The notes: generated by a model not told the origin, from the sequence alone. 64,000 nucleotides of DNA from Mesorhizobium sp. M8A.F.Ca.ET.218.01.1.1 (GCF_004791165.1 NZ_SRUZ01000007.1:1-64000); one strand, 5' to 3'; positions 17,011 to 26,525 are shown, counted from the first letter of the stretch. A program made the numbers and translations.

Positions 17011-18534
17011 CTACGGCCGCCTCTTCTGTTTCCAGCGCGGCGCGATCGCCGAGCCATCGATGAATTCCAGGCCGCCCGCCTCGTTGAGCGTGTGCAGCTT
17101 GCGTCCACTCCATAGCGCGCCAGGAGTTAAGATGGTCTCGACAAGCTGGTCCATGCCGTTCAAATCAAGGTGAGTGACGCGTGCGATGCCAAGGGCGCCG
17201 CCGTAGCTCCTGCGGCAGTCCTGCACCGGGCGCAGCAACTGGCCATCGCGTTCCACCATGCGTCCGGCCGGCCGCGCCGAGGCGATGTCGATCAGCACCG
17301 GATTTTTGGGATGCGGCGTCCAGGGACCGCGAAAGTCCGGCGCCGACCACAGATGCAGTTCATCGGAGAACGCGCCGCCACCGTCCCTCGCGGTGCCTTC
17401 ACCGTCCCGGACGGTGGCGAACAGCCACCACATGCCGCCATGCTCGACCAGGGTGGCGTCGCTGGCGACGATATCGGACAGCAGCGTCGCCTCCTTCACC
17501 CATCCACCGGGGAAGGCGGTGGCGCGGTAGAGATCGACCGTGCGGTTGGCGCAGCTTTCGGGCACCATCCAGACCTCGCCGTCACGCTCGAAGACGAAGG
17601 GGTAGGACAGGTGGTAGGGCAGGTCGAGCACCGGCTCCGGGCGGCCGATCGGCCCCGACGGGCCGAACGGCACCGCCGAGATGATGGCGCGGCCCAGACG
17701 GTGGATATAATCCTCGACGAACAGGGTTACCTGTCCCTGGTAAAGGATCGGGAACGGATCGGCGTAGAAGCGGCTGCCGTCGTCGGGCAGCTCTTGCCAG
17801 CCCGATGCCGGATGGGCGCGCAGATCGAACAGGTCCCGCCCGTCCGTCTCGCGCCAGCCGACCTTCCAGTGCGGGGCGTTGTAGCAGAGATGGTAGATCT
17901 TCTGGACGATGCGCCGCGCCAGCGCCTTGCCCGCCCTGACGCCGAGCTTGCCGGCCGAGGGCAGCGACGGCGCAGGCCTGCCGTCCGCCGGCTCGGGCAG
18001 GACGGGCAGGGCGCCGCGTGCAGCCCCCGTCACCGCCGCCAGGATCAGGCTCGCGGTGCGCGCCAGCATGTCCTGGAAGGCGGCAAGCGCGATGCCGCCA
18101 TATTCGGTTCCGAGCCGCCCTTCGGCGACGACGGCGCCGTTCTCCTCGATGCGGGCCAGCGGCGTCCGGCCATCGAGGATCGACGCCAAAAGGGCGGCTT
18201 CGCCGGCGGCGCCGTCATAGGTCACACGCCAGACGCGCGTTGCCTCCTGCCGCGCGTCGCCGCACAGGTCGAGCACGAGGTCCGGCGCGGCGCGCGGCTG
18301 GGTGCGGTATGGTGCCAGCGCCGACAGTGGCAGGCGCTTGGCCAACCCGTCGGCGGGCAAGCCATGGATGACCGTTTCAAGCTGGAACAGCGCGGCTATG
18401 CTGCCTGGGACGCCGCTTCCGCGCGGGCGTGCGTCGACGCTGACCTCGACATTGGCGAGCGCCGCCAGGCGCTGCAGCAGCAGCAGGTGAAAAGCACGGA
18501 GGCAGTCGCTGTCCAGGCGCAGGCTCACCTGCAT
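17011..18534 (-). CDS. GINT1-like glycosyltransferase-associated protein with N-terminal formyltransferase-like region
   Basis: A 507-residue protein. The N-terminal 180 residues (LRLDSDCLRAFHLLLLQRLA, LDLCGDARQEATRVWRVTYD) resemble the formyltransferase-like half of a rhizobial two-domain family. Residues about 225-500 look like the five-bladed beta-propeller found at the N-terminus of plant glucosamine inositolphosphorylceramide transferase (GINT1): FYADPFPILYQGQVTLFVED, SYPFVFERDGEVWMVPES, GMWWLFATVRDGEG and NPVLIDIASARPAGRMVERD. Function in bacteria is not established; sugar or glycan binding or transfer is likely. It starts the minus-strand pair with the FAD monooxygenase and is divergent from the Wzz-like gene, placing it in the EPS locus. 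Confidence 0.7.
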   Translation of the reverse strand: MQVSLRLDSDCLRAFHLLLLQRLAALANVEVSVDARPRGSGVPGSIAALFQLETVIHGLPADGLAKRLPLSALAPYRTQPRAAPDLVLDLCGDARQEATRVWRVTYDGAAGEAALLASILDGRTPLARIEENGAVVAEGRLGTEYGGIALAAFQDMLARTASLILAAVTGAARGALPVLPEPADGRPAPSLPSAGKLGVRAGKALARRIVQKIYHLCYNAPHWKVGWRETDGRDLFDLRAHPASGWQELPDDGSRFYADPFPILYQGQVTLFVEDYIHRLGRAIISAVPFGPSGPIGRPEPVLDLPYHLSYPFVFERDGEVWMVPESCANRTVDLYRATAFPGGWVKEATLLSDIVASDATLVEHGGMWWLFATVRDGEGTARDGGGAFSDELHLWSAPDFRGPWTPHPKNPVLIDIASARPAGRMVERDGQLLRPVQDCRRSYGGALGIARVTHLDLNGMDQLVETILTPGALWSGRKLHTLNEAGGLEFIDGSAIAPRWKQKRRP

Positions 18535-18729
18535 GTCGCACCCCTAGAATTCTGATGGTCGGTAACTGGCCGGTGTTCGATTTCGGGCACGAGAGATGGG
18601 CAACGGTCGGACTGGAGACAGGTGGCGCTCCATTTCCATTCGTTTCCCGCTCGCTTGCGCCCTGTCAACACGGCCCGTGTCTTTGCTACGCAAACTCCGT
18701 GCCAGAAATCAGAAGAGCTCCCAACATAA

Positions 18730-18748
18730 TTAACAGTGTTTTAACAGT
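18730..18748. promoter_or_regulatory. direct repeat TTAACAGT in EPS promoter region
   Basis: Two copies of TTAACAGT (18730-18737 and 18741-18748) are spaced exactly 11 bases start to start, so they face the same side of the helix. They lie in an AT-rich stretch 52-70 bases upstream of the Wzz-like start and upstream of the divergent GINT1-like gene. This would suit a transcription factor dimer; the regulator is unknown. Confidence 0.4.
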
Positions 18749-18799
18749 TGGAGTAATAGCTAGGCTGAAGCCGCAATTTAATCTTTTGGGGCACACGGA

Positions 18800-20950
18800 G
18801 TGTTGTCGGAGCGACCTTTGCAATCATCCCTGCTCTCGTTGCCGCAACAACACGCTCCGGAGGTGATGCAATATGCGCCGGAGCCACCACCGGCCGCGTC
18901 CTATCCATCCTCGAGCGTCGAGCTGGGTGACCTGAAGCGCATATTGGTGCGCCGCCGCTTCCTGATCCTCGCCACCGCCGCGCTGCTGACCCTTGGGGCG
19001 CTGCTCTACGGACTGTTCACGCCGGCGCTCTACAGCTCCGTGGCGGAAATCATCGTCGATCCGCAAGACCTGCAGGTGGTCACCAACGACGTCAATCCGA
19101 GCCGGGTTCCGCCCGATGGCGGCATCACCATGGTGGAAAGCCAGGTTGCCGTCGTCCAGTCGAGCGGCGTGCTGCTCAGGGCTATTGCGGCAACCAACCT
19201 GACCGAGGATCCCGAATTCAACGGGCAGGGCGGATTGCTGAGCCATTTGCTCGGCGGCGTGCTGGGTTCGGGGTCGGCCGAGACCGACAAGACGGGCAAG
19301 ACACTCGATGCGCTGCGCCGGCGGCTGGCGGTCAAGCGGGCCGACAAGGTGCTGGTCCTCGACGTGATCGTCACCGCCAAGAGCGCCGACAAGGCGGCGA
19401 AGCTCGCCAATGCCATCGCGCAGGCCTACCTCGCCGACCAGGCGAGCGCGCGCGCCAAGATGGCCACGGATGCTTCCGACTCCATCACCGCGCGGCTGGA
19501 AGAGCAGCGCAAGCGCGTCCAGCGGGCCGAGAATGCGGTCGAGGCCTACAAGTCCGCCAACAACATGGTGATGGCCGCGGGCAATCTGGTCAGCGACCAG
19601 GAACTGACCGAGATCAACACGCAGCTCGCGGCCGCGCAAAGCCGCACCGCGACGCTGAAGGCGCAGGTCGACCAGTTGCGCCGGTCCGGCGGCGCACCGG
19701 ACGCGACCTCGGAGGCGATGCGCTCGGCGGTGATTTCGAGCCTGCGGGCGCAGGAGGCGACGCTTGTCGACCAGGTCTCGCAACTCGGCACGGAACTCGG
19801 GCCGCGCCATCCCTCGATGATGGCGGCCCAGCAGCAGCTACGCGACACGCGCCAGCTCATCGCGCGCGAACTCGGCCGCATCGTCGCCGCCGCCGAAACC
19901 GACTATGAGCGGGCACTGGCCAACCAGCAGGCGCTGGAGGCCAAGGTCGCGGGCATGAAGAGCAAGTCGCTCGACACCGACCAGGCCTCGGTCAAGCTGC
20001 GCGAATTGCAGCGCGATCTCGAGGCGGTGCGCTCCGTTTACGCAACCTATCTGCAACGGGCGCAGGAAACGCGCGAGCAGGTCAATGTCGACAGCACCAA
20101 TGCGCGCATCATCTCCGACGCCATGCCGGCGCTGAAGAAGAGCTGGCCGCCGCTGTTGCTGCTGGTATTCGGCGCGTTCTTCGGCGGTCTGGGGCTGGGT
20201 ACCGGCCTCGCTCTGATCGCGGAATATTCATCGCCGACGGTGCTTTCCAGCGCGCAGATGCAATCGGCCATCGACGCGCCCGTGGTGGGCGTGCTGCCGG
20301 CAAGATCGGCGCGCCGCGGCTGGTGGCCTTTCGGCGGCACCACCACGCCGGCCGGACAGAAGATGGACGCCGTCGCCGGGCTGGCGCTGAGACGCCTGTT
20401 CTCTTCCAGCCGGCGTCCGCCGGACTGGCCGCTGGTGCCATCCGTCCTGCTGACGTCAGCGCCAGAGGACGCCGCGCAGCGGGGCCGGGTGGCGCGCCTG
20501 CTGGCCAACGCGGCGGCCGCCAGGGGCAGCCGTGTCCTGTTCATCGACACCAACAGTGCCGGCGGCGGCCAGAAGGAGCCGCAGCCCGGCCTGCTCGACG
20601 TGCTGCGCGGCGAATATGCCTTCGAGGCGCTGAGCCAGTACGCGCCCGGCAGCAACGTGGCGGTGCTGGGCAAGGGCCGGCCAAAGGCTGCCTTCTCCGA
20701 GGCGCAGGGCGTCTATTTCACGCAGCACATGCTGGCCCAGGCGAGCCGCAATTTCGAACTCGTCATCGTCGACGGCGGCGCGCTGGCCGACAATCTCAAC
20801 GCCTCGCCGCTGGTTGCCATGGTCGACGAGATCGTGCTTGTCGCCACGCTCAACGCGACGCCGATGCGCGATGTCACGGCGGCTTCGCAGGCCATTTCCG
20901 TCATGGGGCGGTTGCCGACCGGCGCCTTGCTGGTCGACGAGGCGGCCTGA
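18800..20950 (+). CDS. Wzz/GumC-type polysaccharide chain-length protein with degenerate BY-kinase domain
   Basis: A 716-residue inner-membrane co-polymerase. A first membrane segment (FLILATAALLTLGALLYGLF, about 54-73) and a second (about 448-475) bracket a long periplasmic coiled-coil domain. The C-terminal 200 residues are the BY-kinase/CpsD fold, but the Walker A region reads LTSAPEDAAQRGRVARLLAN where active kinases have a GxGKT/S loop, and the Tyr-rich tail is missing. It therefore probably does not phosphorylate. GTG 18800 follows TTTGGGG; ATG 18866 with GGAGG two bases upstream is another possible start. It is followed one base after its stop by the VpsF gene. Role: polysaccharide export and chain length. 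Confidence 0.85.
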   Translation: MLSERPLQSSLLSLPQQHAPEVMQYAPEPPPAASYPSSSVELGDLKRILVRRRFLILATAALLTLGALLYGLFTPALYSSVAEIIVDPQDLQVVTNDVNPSRVPPDGGITMVESQVAVVQSSGVLLRAIAATNLTEDPEFNGQGGLLSHLLGGVLGSGSAETDKTGKTLDALRRRLAVKRADKVLVLDVIVTAKSADKAAKLANAIAQAYLADQASARAKMATDASDSITARLEEQRKRVQRAENAVEAYKSANNMVMAAGNLVSDQELTEINTQLAAAQSRTATLKAQVDQLRRSGGAPDATSEAMRSAVISSLRAQEATLVDQVSQLGTELGPRHPSMMAAQQQLRDTRQLIARELGRIVAAAETDYERALANQQALEAKVAGMKSKSLDTDQASVKLRELQRDLEAVRSVYATYLQRAQETREQVNVDSTNARIISDAMPALKKSWPPLLLLVFGAFFGGLGLGTGLALIAEYSSPTVLSSAQMQSAIDAPVVGVLPARSARRGWWPFGGTTTPAGQKMDAVAGLALRRLFSSSRRPPDWPLVPSVLLTSAPEDAAQRGRVARLLANAAAARGSRVLFIDTNSAGGGQKEPQPGLLDVLRGEYAFEALSQYAPGSNVAVLGKGRPKAAFSEAQGVYFTQHMLAQASRNFELVIVDGGALADNLNASPLVAMVDEIVLVATLNATPMRDVTAASQAISVMGRLPTGALLVDEAA

Positions 20951-20951
20951 C

Positions 20952-22292
20952 ATGGCTGCCATGCGGGGTGCCGCCCGGTCCGCCACCCCAGCCGGCTGGG
21001 CCGGCCAGGGTCAAGTCGCGGCCACTCGCCCCGCCGGCAACTCGCTCGACTGGGTGACCGGCTACGGCCTGGTCGCGGTTGTCGCGTTGCTATTCAGCAT
21101 CTCGGGCGGCATGCTGTGGCTGGTGGGCTACAATTACGACGGCCTGACCGGCAATCCGGCGACCAAGATCCATCCCTCGACCTATCTGCTCGTGCTGATG
21201 TTTGCCTGGCGCGCCTGCACCTTCGGCAACCCGGTCGGCTACACGCTGGCCATAGCCGACAGGCGGCCGGCGAGCGCGCTGCTGGCCGTCATGTCGATCA
21301 TGCTGCTGGTCGTTGTCATCGTCAGGCAGCGCCCCGGCATGGCCGGCATGATCGACACTTTCGTGGCGCCGGCGCTGCTGGTGATGATGCTGGCCGAGGA
21401 CGACGAAAGGACGTTCGCCCGGATGCGGACCGTCGTTCACGCGGTCATGACCGCGAACGCGCTGCTGGCGCTGTTCGAGTTCGCCACCAAGACGCTGGTC
21501 TTTCCCTACCGGCTCGACGGCGAGGTGTTCATGAACGACCTGCGCTCGACGGCGCTTCAGGGCCATCCGCTGTCCAACGCCACGATCACCGCGATCTACG
21601 TGCTGGCGCTGCTTTCGGGCTCGCGATCGCTGTCCATGCCGATGCGGCTCGGGCTGGTCGGCCTGCAATGCTCGGCGCTGGTCGTGTTCGGCGGGCGCTC
21701 GGCGATGGTGACGACGATCGCGCTCGGCGGCATCTACCTGCTTTTCAGCGGCGTCGTCTATCTGCGGCGAGGACGCATCAGCCTGCCGGGTGCCGCCCTC
21801 GCGGTCGTGCTCTGCTCGCTGCTGCCGGTCGTGCTCGCCATGCTGTTCTCCTACGGTTTCTTCGACGCGCTGCTGGAACGCTTCGTGTCGGACAGCGGCA
21901 GCGCCAATGCCCGCGTCGAAATGTTCGAGCTGTTCAAGCATTTCGAACTGCGCGACCTGATCGTGGGGCCCGATATCGATCTCATCGAAAGCCTGCGCCG
22001 TATCAACGGCCTCGAACAGGGCATCGAGAACCCGATCATCCGCCTGGTGCTCTATCAGGGCGCCTTCTTCACCTTGCTGTTGTTTCTCGGCTTCGTACTG
22101 TTCATGCACGAAGTGGCGCGCCGCTGCCATCCCGGCATCTGGCTGACGATGCTGGGCTGGCTGATCCTGCTCAACACCTCCGAAAGCCTGGCGTCCAAGA
22201 CGACGCTGATGACCAAGTTCGTGGTAATCGCGCTGGTGCTGTACCGGCCGGCAAGGGCGATGGGGCGAGGAGTACAACGGTTGCAAGGGTAG
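20952..22292 (+). CDS. VpsF-family polysaccharide biosynthesis membrane protein
   Basis: A 446-residue multi-pass inner-membrane protein of the Wzy/O-antigen-ligase-like type, with about ten hydrophobic segments (GLVAVVALLFSISGGMLWLV, LLAVMSIMLLVVVIV). The long periplasmic loop holds SDSGSANARVEMFELFKHFE, a polymerase/ligase-type signature, and FGGRSAMVTTIAL. It most resembles VpsF proteins that act as EPS polymerase. It starts one base after the Wzz-like stop and is surely co-transcribed with it. The next DNA is a RIME-like repeat, which may end the operon. Confidence 0.82.
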   Translation: MAAMRGAARSATPAGWAGQGQVAATRPAGNSLDWVTGYGLVAVVALLFSISGGMLWLVGYNYDGLTGNPATKIHPSTYLLVLMFAWRACTFGNPVGYTLAIADRRPASALLAVMSIMLLVVVIVRQRPGMAGMIDTFVAPALLVMMLAEDDERTFARMRTVVHAVMTANALLALFEFATKTLVFPYRLDGEVFMNDLRSTALQGHPLSNATITAIYVLALLSGSRSLSMPMRLGLVGLQCSALVVFGGRSAMVTTIALGGIYLLFSGVVYLRRGRISLPGAALAVVLCSLLPVVLAMLFSYGFFDALLERFVSDSGSANARVEMFELFKHFELRDLIVGPDIDLIESLRRINGLEQGIENPIIRLVLYQGAFFTLLLFLGFVLFMHEVARRCHPGIWLTMLGWLILLNTSESLASKTTLMTKFVVIALVLYRPARAMGRGVQRLQG

Positions 22293-22301
22293 CGCTCTAC
22301 G

Positions 22302-22468
22302 GCGCCCCCCTCTGCCCTGCCGGGCATCTCCCCCACGAGGGGGGAGATTGGCGGCTTCTACGCTGGCTCTCTCTTGCAGCATAGGCGATTGGCGAAGGCG
22401 GACGTGCCTCCGATCTCCCCCCTCGTGGGGGAGATGTCCGGAAGGACAGAGGGGGGCGTGAAGGAACT
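22302..22468. repeat. RIME-like long inverted repeat
   Basis: The left arm (GCGCCCCCCTCTGCCCTGCC ... CCCACGAGGGGGGAGATTGG) is mirrored by the right arm (CGATCTCCCCCCTCGTGGGG ... GGACAGAGGGGGGCG). Each arm also has an inner CTCCCCC...GGGGGAG hairpin. It lies between the convergent VpsF and GH5 genes and could end both transcripts. Confidence 0.88.
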
Positions 22469-22495
22469 CGACGATTGCCCGTGTGGGACGGCAAC

Positions 22496-23764
22496 CTACC
22501 CCGCCATCCTCAACCCCAGCGCATCCACCATCGCCGGGTCGAGCGCGCGCGTCGTGTCGTCCATCATGCCCATGCCGTCGAAGAGGTCCCAGAAGGCCCA
22601 GGGGAAGCCTGATGCCTCGGCGCTCTGCCTGACATCGGCGATGTAGCGGGCACGGTCGGGGTTGGGGGCGGCGACGTATCGGGCGTCGGTGCGCAGCGCG
22701 CCGAATTCGCCCATGATGACTCGGCCAGGCGCGATGCCGTGGCTGTCGGCCCAGTCGCGCGCCTGGCCGATATATTTGTCGATGAACCAGCGGTCGGGCC
22801 TGGCGTCGAAATAGACCTTCAGCACGCGTTCGGTTTCGACATAGGCGGCCTGCTTGTCCGCTTCGGAGGTGTCGATGTCATCAGCCATGCGCGCCCTGAC
22901 GGAGGCCAGCGTCTGTTCGAGCGAACCGGCGGAAGCCGGCCATGGCACGTTGTTCAGCGCGCGGTAGACGGGCTCGCGCATCCAGGGCGCGCCCTGGTGG
23001 CTGAACAGATAGGGTTCGTAGAAGTGGAAGGTGAACAGGATCGGCTCGAAGGCCGCCAGCGGTTCCGGGTCGAGCGCGGCGAGCCCGCTCACCATCGAGC
23101 CGCAGCCGCCGGTGACGACCAGCGGCAAGGCCGACGACGATGCCCTGGCAGCCGTCAAAAGGGCCGCCTGGACGTTCGACCAGACATTGGAAGAGCAGGA
23201 TTGCGGCGGCTCGTTGACCGGTTCCAGCGCCACCATGCCCTGTGCGAAGCGCTGCAGCCTGCCGGCAAGCGTGCCGACCAGCGCGCGATAGGCTGCGAAT
23301 TCGGGGGCGGCGGTGCTGGAGACCATGCGGTCGGGATTCCAGTAATGGGTGGCGCCGTTGGCCTGCACGTTGACGATGATGCCGAGGTCGGCATCGAGGG
23401 CGGCCGCGACGGCATCGTCCAGCATCGCCATCAATTTCGCGCGCGTGGCGGCGTCGGCGGCGAGGAAGGGGCCGGGATCGACCGGCAGGCGGATGAAATC
23501 GAGCCCGGTCCGGCGCAGCCGGCGAAGGTCGTCCGGTGTCGGCACCGGCCGCTGCGACTGGAAGGGCGGCCAGGCATAGTCGGTGCGCGGCGCGGGAAAC
23601 TCGCGCGTCAGTGCGAACCAGGGCCAGGCATTGACGCCGCGGCGAAAGCGCCATTCGCCAGTGGCGGCCAAAGCGGGTGGCGCGAAAGAAAGCGCCGCCG
23701 TGGCGGGCGCCAGCGCCGTCGACAGCGCGGTCCTCAGCAGCCGCCGTCGCGACCAACCCGTCAT
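22496..23764 (-). CDS. exported glycoside hydrolase family 5 (cellulase-like) enzyme
   Basis: A 422-residue secreted glycanase. The N-terminus has a twin-arginine type signal (GWSRRRLLRTALSTALAPAT, cleavage after ALA near 33). The TIM-barrel of GH5 follows: GVNAWPWFA, LRRLRRTGLDFIRLPVDPG, the acid/base Glu in MVALEPVNEPPQ and the nucleophile Glu in RVIMGEFGAL. It probably cleaves the beta-linked polysaccharide made by the neighbouring genes, for editing or length control, as EPS-locus glycanases often do. Its start overlaps the stop of the upstream glycosyltransferase by four bases, so both are translated together. Confidence 0.9.
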   Translation of the reverse strand: MTGWSRRRLLRTALSTALAPATAALSFAPPALAATGEWRFRRGVNAWPWFALTREFPAPRTDYAWPPFQSQRPVPTPDDLRRLRRTGLDFIRLPVDPGPFLAADAATRAKLMAMLDDAVAAALDADLGIIVNVQANGATHYWNPDRMVSSTAAPEFAAYRALVGTLAGRLQRFAQGMVALEPVNEPPQSCSSNVWSNVQAALLTAARASSSALPLVVTGGCGSMVSGLAALDPEPLAAFEPILFTFHFYEPYLFSHQGAPWMREPVYRALNNVPWPASAGSLEQTLASVRARMADDIDTSEADKQAAYVETERVLKVYFDARPDRWFIDKYIGQARDWADSHGIAPGRVIMGEFGALRTDARYVAAPNPDRARYIADVRQSAEASGFPWAFWDLFDGMGMMDDTTRALDPAMVDALGLRMAG

Positions 23765-24930
23765 ACGGCGCCGGGCGAGGGGCGATCGACCGGCATGGCG
23801 CCGGCGGCGGTCACGCCCAGAAGCCGGTAGGCTTCGGTTTCATAGGCAAGCAGGACATCGTCCCAGCGGAAGACTTCGTTGGCGCGAGCCCTGGCGGCCG
23901 CGCCGCAGGTCCTGACCAGGGCGTCATCCTCCATCGCCTGCCGCATCCGCTCGGCGCAGCTGCGCGCATCGGTGAAATAGATGGCGGCCGCGCCCGCGGT
24001 CCATCTGTTGTAGGGGTTGTCGTGGGCGATCACCATGTTGCCGGCGGCCAGCGCCTCGACCAGCGACGGGTTGGTGCCGCCGACGGTGTGGCCATGCAGA
24101 TAGGCGCGCGCGTGAAAACGCAGCGCCTTCACCGCCGCCTGGTCGTAAATGGCGCCGGGCAGCACGACCGAGGCGTTGGCTGCCTCGCGGACGGCGACAT
24201 GATAGGGAATTTCAGGGGAGAGCGTGCCCAGAACCACCAGCTTCATGTCGCGCTTCTGGCTGCAGAACGCCTCGACGATGGGCAGGATGTTGTTGTCGGG
24301 CTCGATGCGCGCGATCGAGATAAGGTATTTGCCGGGCTCGAGGCCGAGCGCGCGCACCGGCGCCTCCGGCGCCGCTGTCACCGGGTCGGCGCCATAGGTG
24401 ATGGTGGCTATGGCGTTGCGCGGCCGGCGCGTCGCCAGGTGATCCGCGATCACCGGATGGTCGGCGACCAGACGGTGCGAGGCCCAGGCGCCGATCCACT
24501 CGTTGAGCCAGAACCATGTGCGCGCCGCCACACCCCATTTGGGCCGGCGCCACTCGATGCCGTCCATGTTGGTGATGATCTTGCGCCGCATCAGCCTCAG
24601 CCAGGTCAGGAAGACAGCGCCATTATAGCCGAGCACCAGGCAGACGCCGGGCCGGCGGGCGGCGTCGAGCACGCATTGCCAGTCGAACTCCAGCGTCGCG
24701 CGCGGGCCTTTCGAGGCGACCTGGACATGGATCAGATCGATGCCTTTCCAGGTGTCGACGCGCACTCTCCGGTCGACCCGCTCGACCTCCTCCTGGCAGT
24801 AGACGCCGACCTTCCAGCCGCGCCCGGCAAGAAACAGCGCCAGCTTCTCGGCGAAGGTCTCAAAGCCGCCATGGGCCGCGGGAATGCCGCGCGTCCCAAG
24901 GATCAGGATGGTGGGCGTCTCCGGTCTCAT
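23761..24930 (-). CDS. glycosyltransferase with DUF1972 (GT4-like) domain
   Basis: A 389-residue GT-B glycosyltransferase. The N-terminal domain matches DUF1972: ILILGTRGIPAAHGGFETFA at residues 8-27. The C-terminal GT4-like domain has LEPGKYLISIARIEPDNN, HGHTVGGTNPSLVEALAAGN (the donor-binding Glu region) and ends in helices. Rhamnosyl- or glucosyltransferases of EPS loci share this layout; the exact sugar cannot be told. It is cytoplasmic, acting on lipid-linked intermediates. The four-base overlap with the GH5 gene shows they form one operon. Confidence 0.88.
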   Translation of the reverse strand: MRPETPTILILGTRGIPAAHGGFETFAEKLALFLAGRGWKVGVYCQEEVERVDRRVRVDTWKGIDLIHVQVASKGPRATLEFDWQCVLDAARRPGVCLVLGYNGAVFLTWLRLMRRKIITNMDGIEWRRPKWGVAARTWFWLNEWIGAWASHRLVADHPVIADHLATRRPRNAIATITYGADPVTAAPEAPVRALGLEPGKYLISIARIEPDNNILPIVEAFCSQKRDMKLVVLGTLSPEIPYHVAVREAANASVVLPGAIYDQAAVKALRFHARAYLHGHTVGGTNPSLVEALAAGNMVIAHDNPYNRWTAGAAAIYFTDARSCAERMRQAMEDDALVRTCGAAARARANEVFRWDDVLLAYETEAYRLLGVTAAGAMPVDRPSPGAV

Positions 24931-25343
24931 AGTGGCGCTTTCAAGTCCGCTCGATCCGCAATGCGAGGCTCTCCTAATCTCGAAACCTTGGCCGAGCGAT
25001 ATTCATGCCAGACTCGGGGTTGGCGCCATTATCGCACCGGGTTGTAAAATATTTCTTCCGGCCGCCGGGGTTGTTTCACTATCGGTCAACCTTCCATGCG
25101 TATGTATCGAAACGAGGCATTGCCGGGACCTGGCGGCCGGAAGACGGTCAAACCAGGCCCGGCACGATCCTTGCTCGTGGACTTCTGCGCGCCAGAATCG
25201 GCGGAGGGCGTGCAGCATTGGAGTGGTGATCCGGATCTCATCCGTTTCATGGCAACCAGTGGAGTCCAAAGGGGTGTTGGACTTGAAGTTCCTGTCGCTG
25301 ATGCCGTCAGGCGGCGGAATCGTACACCACCCCTGACAGAAAG

Positions 25344-26525
25344 ATGCATGTGAAGATGCGGATTGCCTGCATCCATCAGGGCTATGAACTCTATGGCTCC
25401 GACCGCAGCTTCGCGGAGAGCGTGGCCGCGCTGCGCGCCGCGTTTCCGTCAGCCGACATCGAAGTGGTCCTGCCGCGCGGCGGACCGATCGTGCAGATCC
25501 TCGAACCGCATGCGACCCGGATCGTCTTCGAGCCGCTCTGGGTGCTGAGGCGCCAGGCCATTGCGCGCCTTGCCACCATCGAGATGGCGCGGCTGCCGGT
25601 CGCGGTGCTGAGGGCCTGGCGGCGGCTCAGGGATTGCGATCTCACCTATGTCAACACCTCGATCGTGGCCGACTACGCGCTGGCCGCCCGCCTTCTGCCC
25701 GATAAGGCCGTGCTGCACATCCATGAAATTCCCGAAGGCGCCATGCGCAGGATCCTTGTCGGCCTGATGCATTGGAGCCGTGCCGATCTCATCTTCAACT
25801 CGCGCGCCACCCGCGCCGCGTTCGGCGAGCCCCGATCCGCGCGCTCCCATGTGGTCTATAACGGCGTTGCCGGCCCGCCGGCGGCCGAAGCGATGACCTA
25901 TGACGGCAAGCGTCCGCTCAAGGTGCTGCTGCTTGGCCGCATCAACAGGATCAAGGGCCAGGAAGTGCTTCTGGAGGCGATCGCCTCGCTGCCGGCGGAC
26001 CTCAGGTCGAGGGTCGAGGTGCGCCTGGTCGGCGGCGCCTTCGAAAGCGTCGAGCGCGAGCGCGCGCTGGCCGAACTGGTCGACGGCATGGGGCTCAGCG
26101 GACGCGTCAGCGTGCTGCCCTTCATTCCCGACCCGTCCGAGCATTATCGCTGGGCCGATATCGTCACCGTGCCGTCGCGGCGTCCCGAATCGCTCGGCCG
26201 CGTCGCCATCGAAGCGATGGCCCATGGCCGGCCGCCGCTGGTGTCGGCGATCGGCGGGCTGGTCGAGGTGGTCGCCGACGGCGAAACCGGCTGGCATGTT
26301 CCGCCCGGCGATGCCGCCGCGCTCGCCGGCAAACTCGAGGAAATCATCCTGCGGCCCGAGGCCTGGCGCTCCTTTGTCGCCGCGGGGCGGGCGCGCTACG
26401 AGGCGGTCTTCAGTGAGCCGGTCGCCGCGGCGGCGATCGCGGCCATAGCCACGGACAAGCTGAAGGCAACCATCGCCAAGCCGAGCCGGACGGCAACCGC
26501 GCGCCAGGCGGAGACACGGCCGTGA
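25344..26525 (+). CDS. GT4 family glycosyltransferase
   Basis: A 393-residue glycosyltransferase. The start RIACIHQGYELYGSDRSFAE is typical of the family. The donor site is seen in LKVLLLGRINRIKGQEVLLE and in PSRRPESLGRVAIEAMAHGR, with the EX7E-type Glu pair. ATG 25344 and ATG 25356 are both possible. It has 4-base overlap (GTGA) with the flippase gene, so the two are coupled. It belongs to the EPS locus and probably adds one sugar of the repeat unit on the cytoplasmic face. Sugar specificity is unknown. The spacer 24931-25343 carries the two divergent promoters and no gene that I can support. Confidence 0.9.
   Translation: MHVKMRIACIHQGYELYGSDRSFAESVAALRAAFPSADIEVVLPRGGPIVQILEPHATRIVFEPLWVLRRQAIARLATIEMARLPVAVLRAWRRLRDCDLTYVNTSIVADYALAARLLPDKAVLHIHEIPEGAMRRILVGLMHWSRADLIFNSRATRAAFGEPRSARSHVVYNGVAGPPAAEAMTYDGKRPLKVLLLGRINRIKGQEVLLEAIASLPADLRSRVEVRLVGGAFESVERERALAELVDGMGLSGRVSVLPFIPDPSEHYRWADIVTVPSRRPESLGRVAIEAMAHGRPPLVSAIGGLVEVVADGETGWHVPPGDAAALAGKLEEIILRPEAWRSFVAAGRARYEAVFSEPVAAAAIAAIATDKLKATIAKPSRTATARQAETRP

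Noticed and set aside
15691..18555. Long plus-strand ORFs opposite the FAD monooxygenase and GINT1-like gene
   Set aside because: No recognisable motifs; both minus-strand genes are convincing and cover the same DNA.
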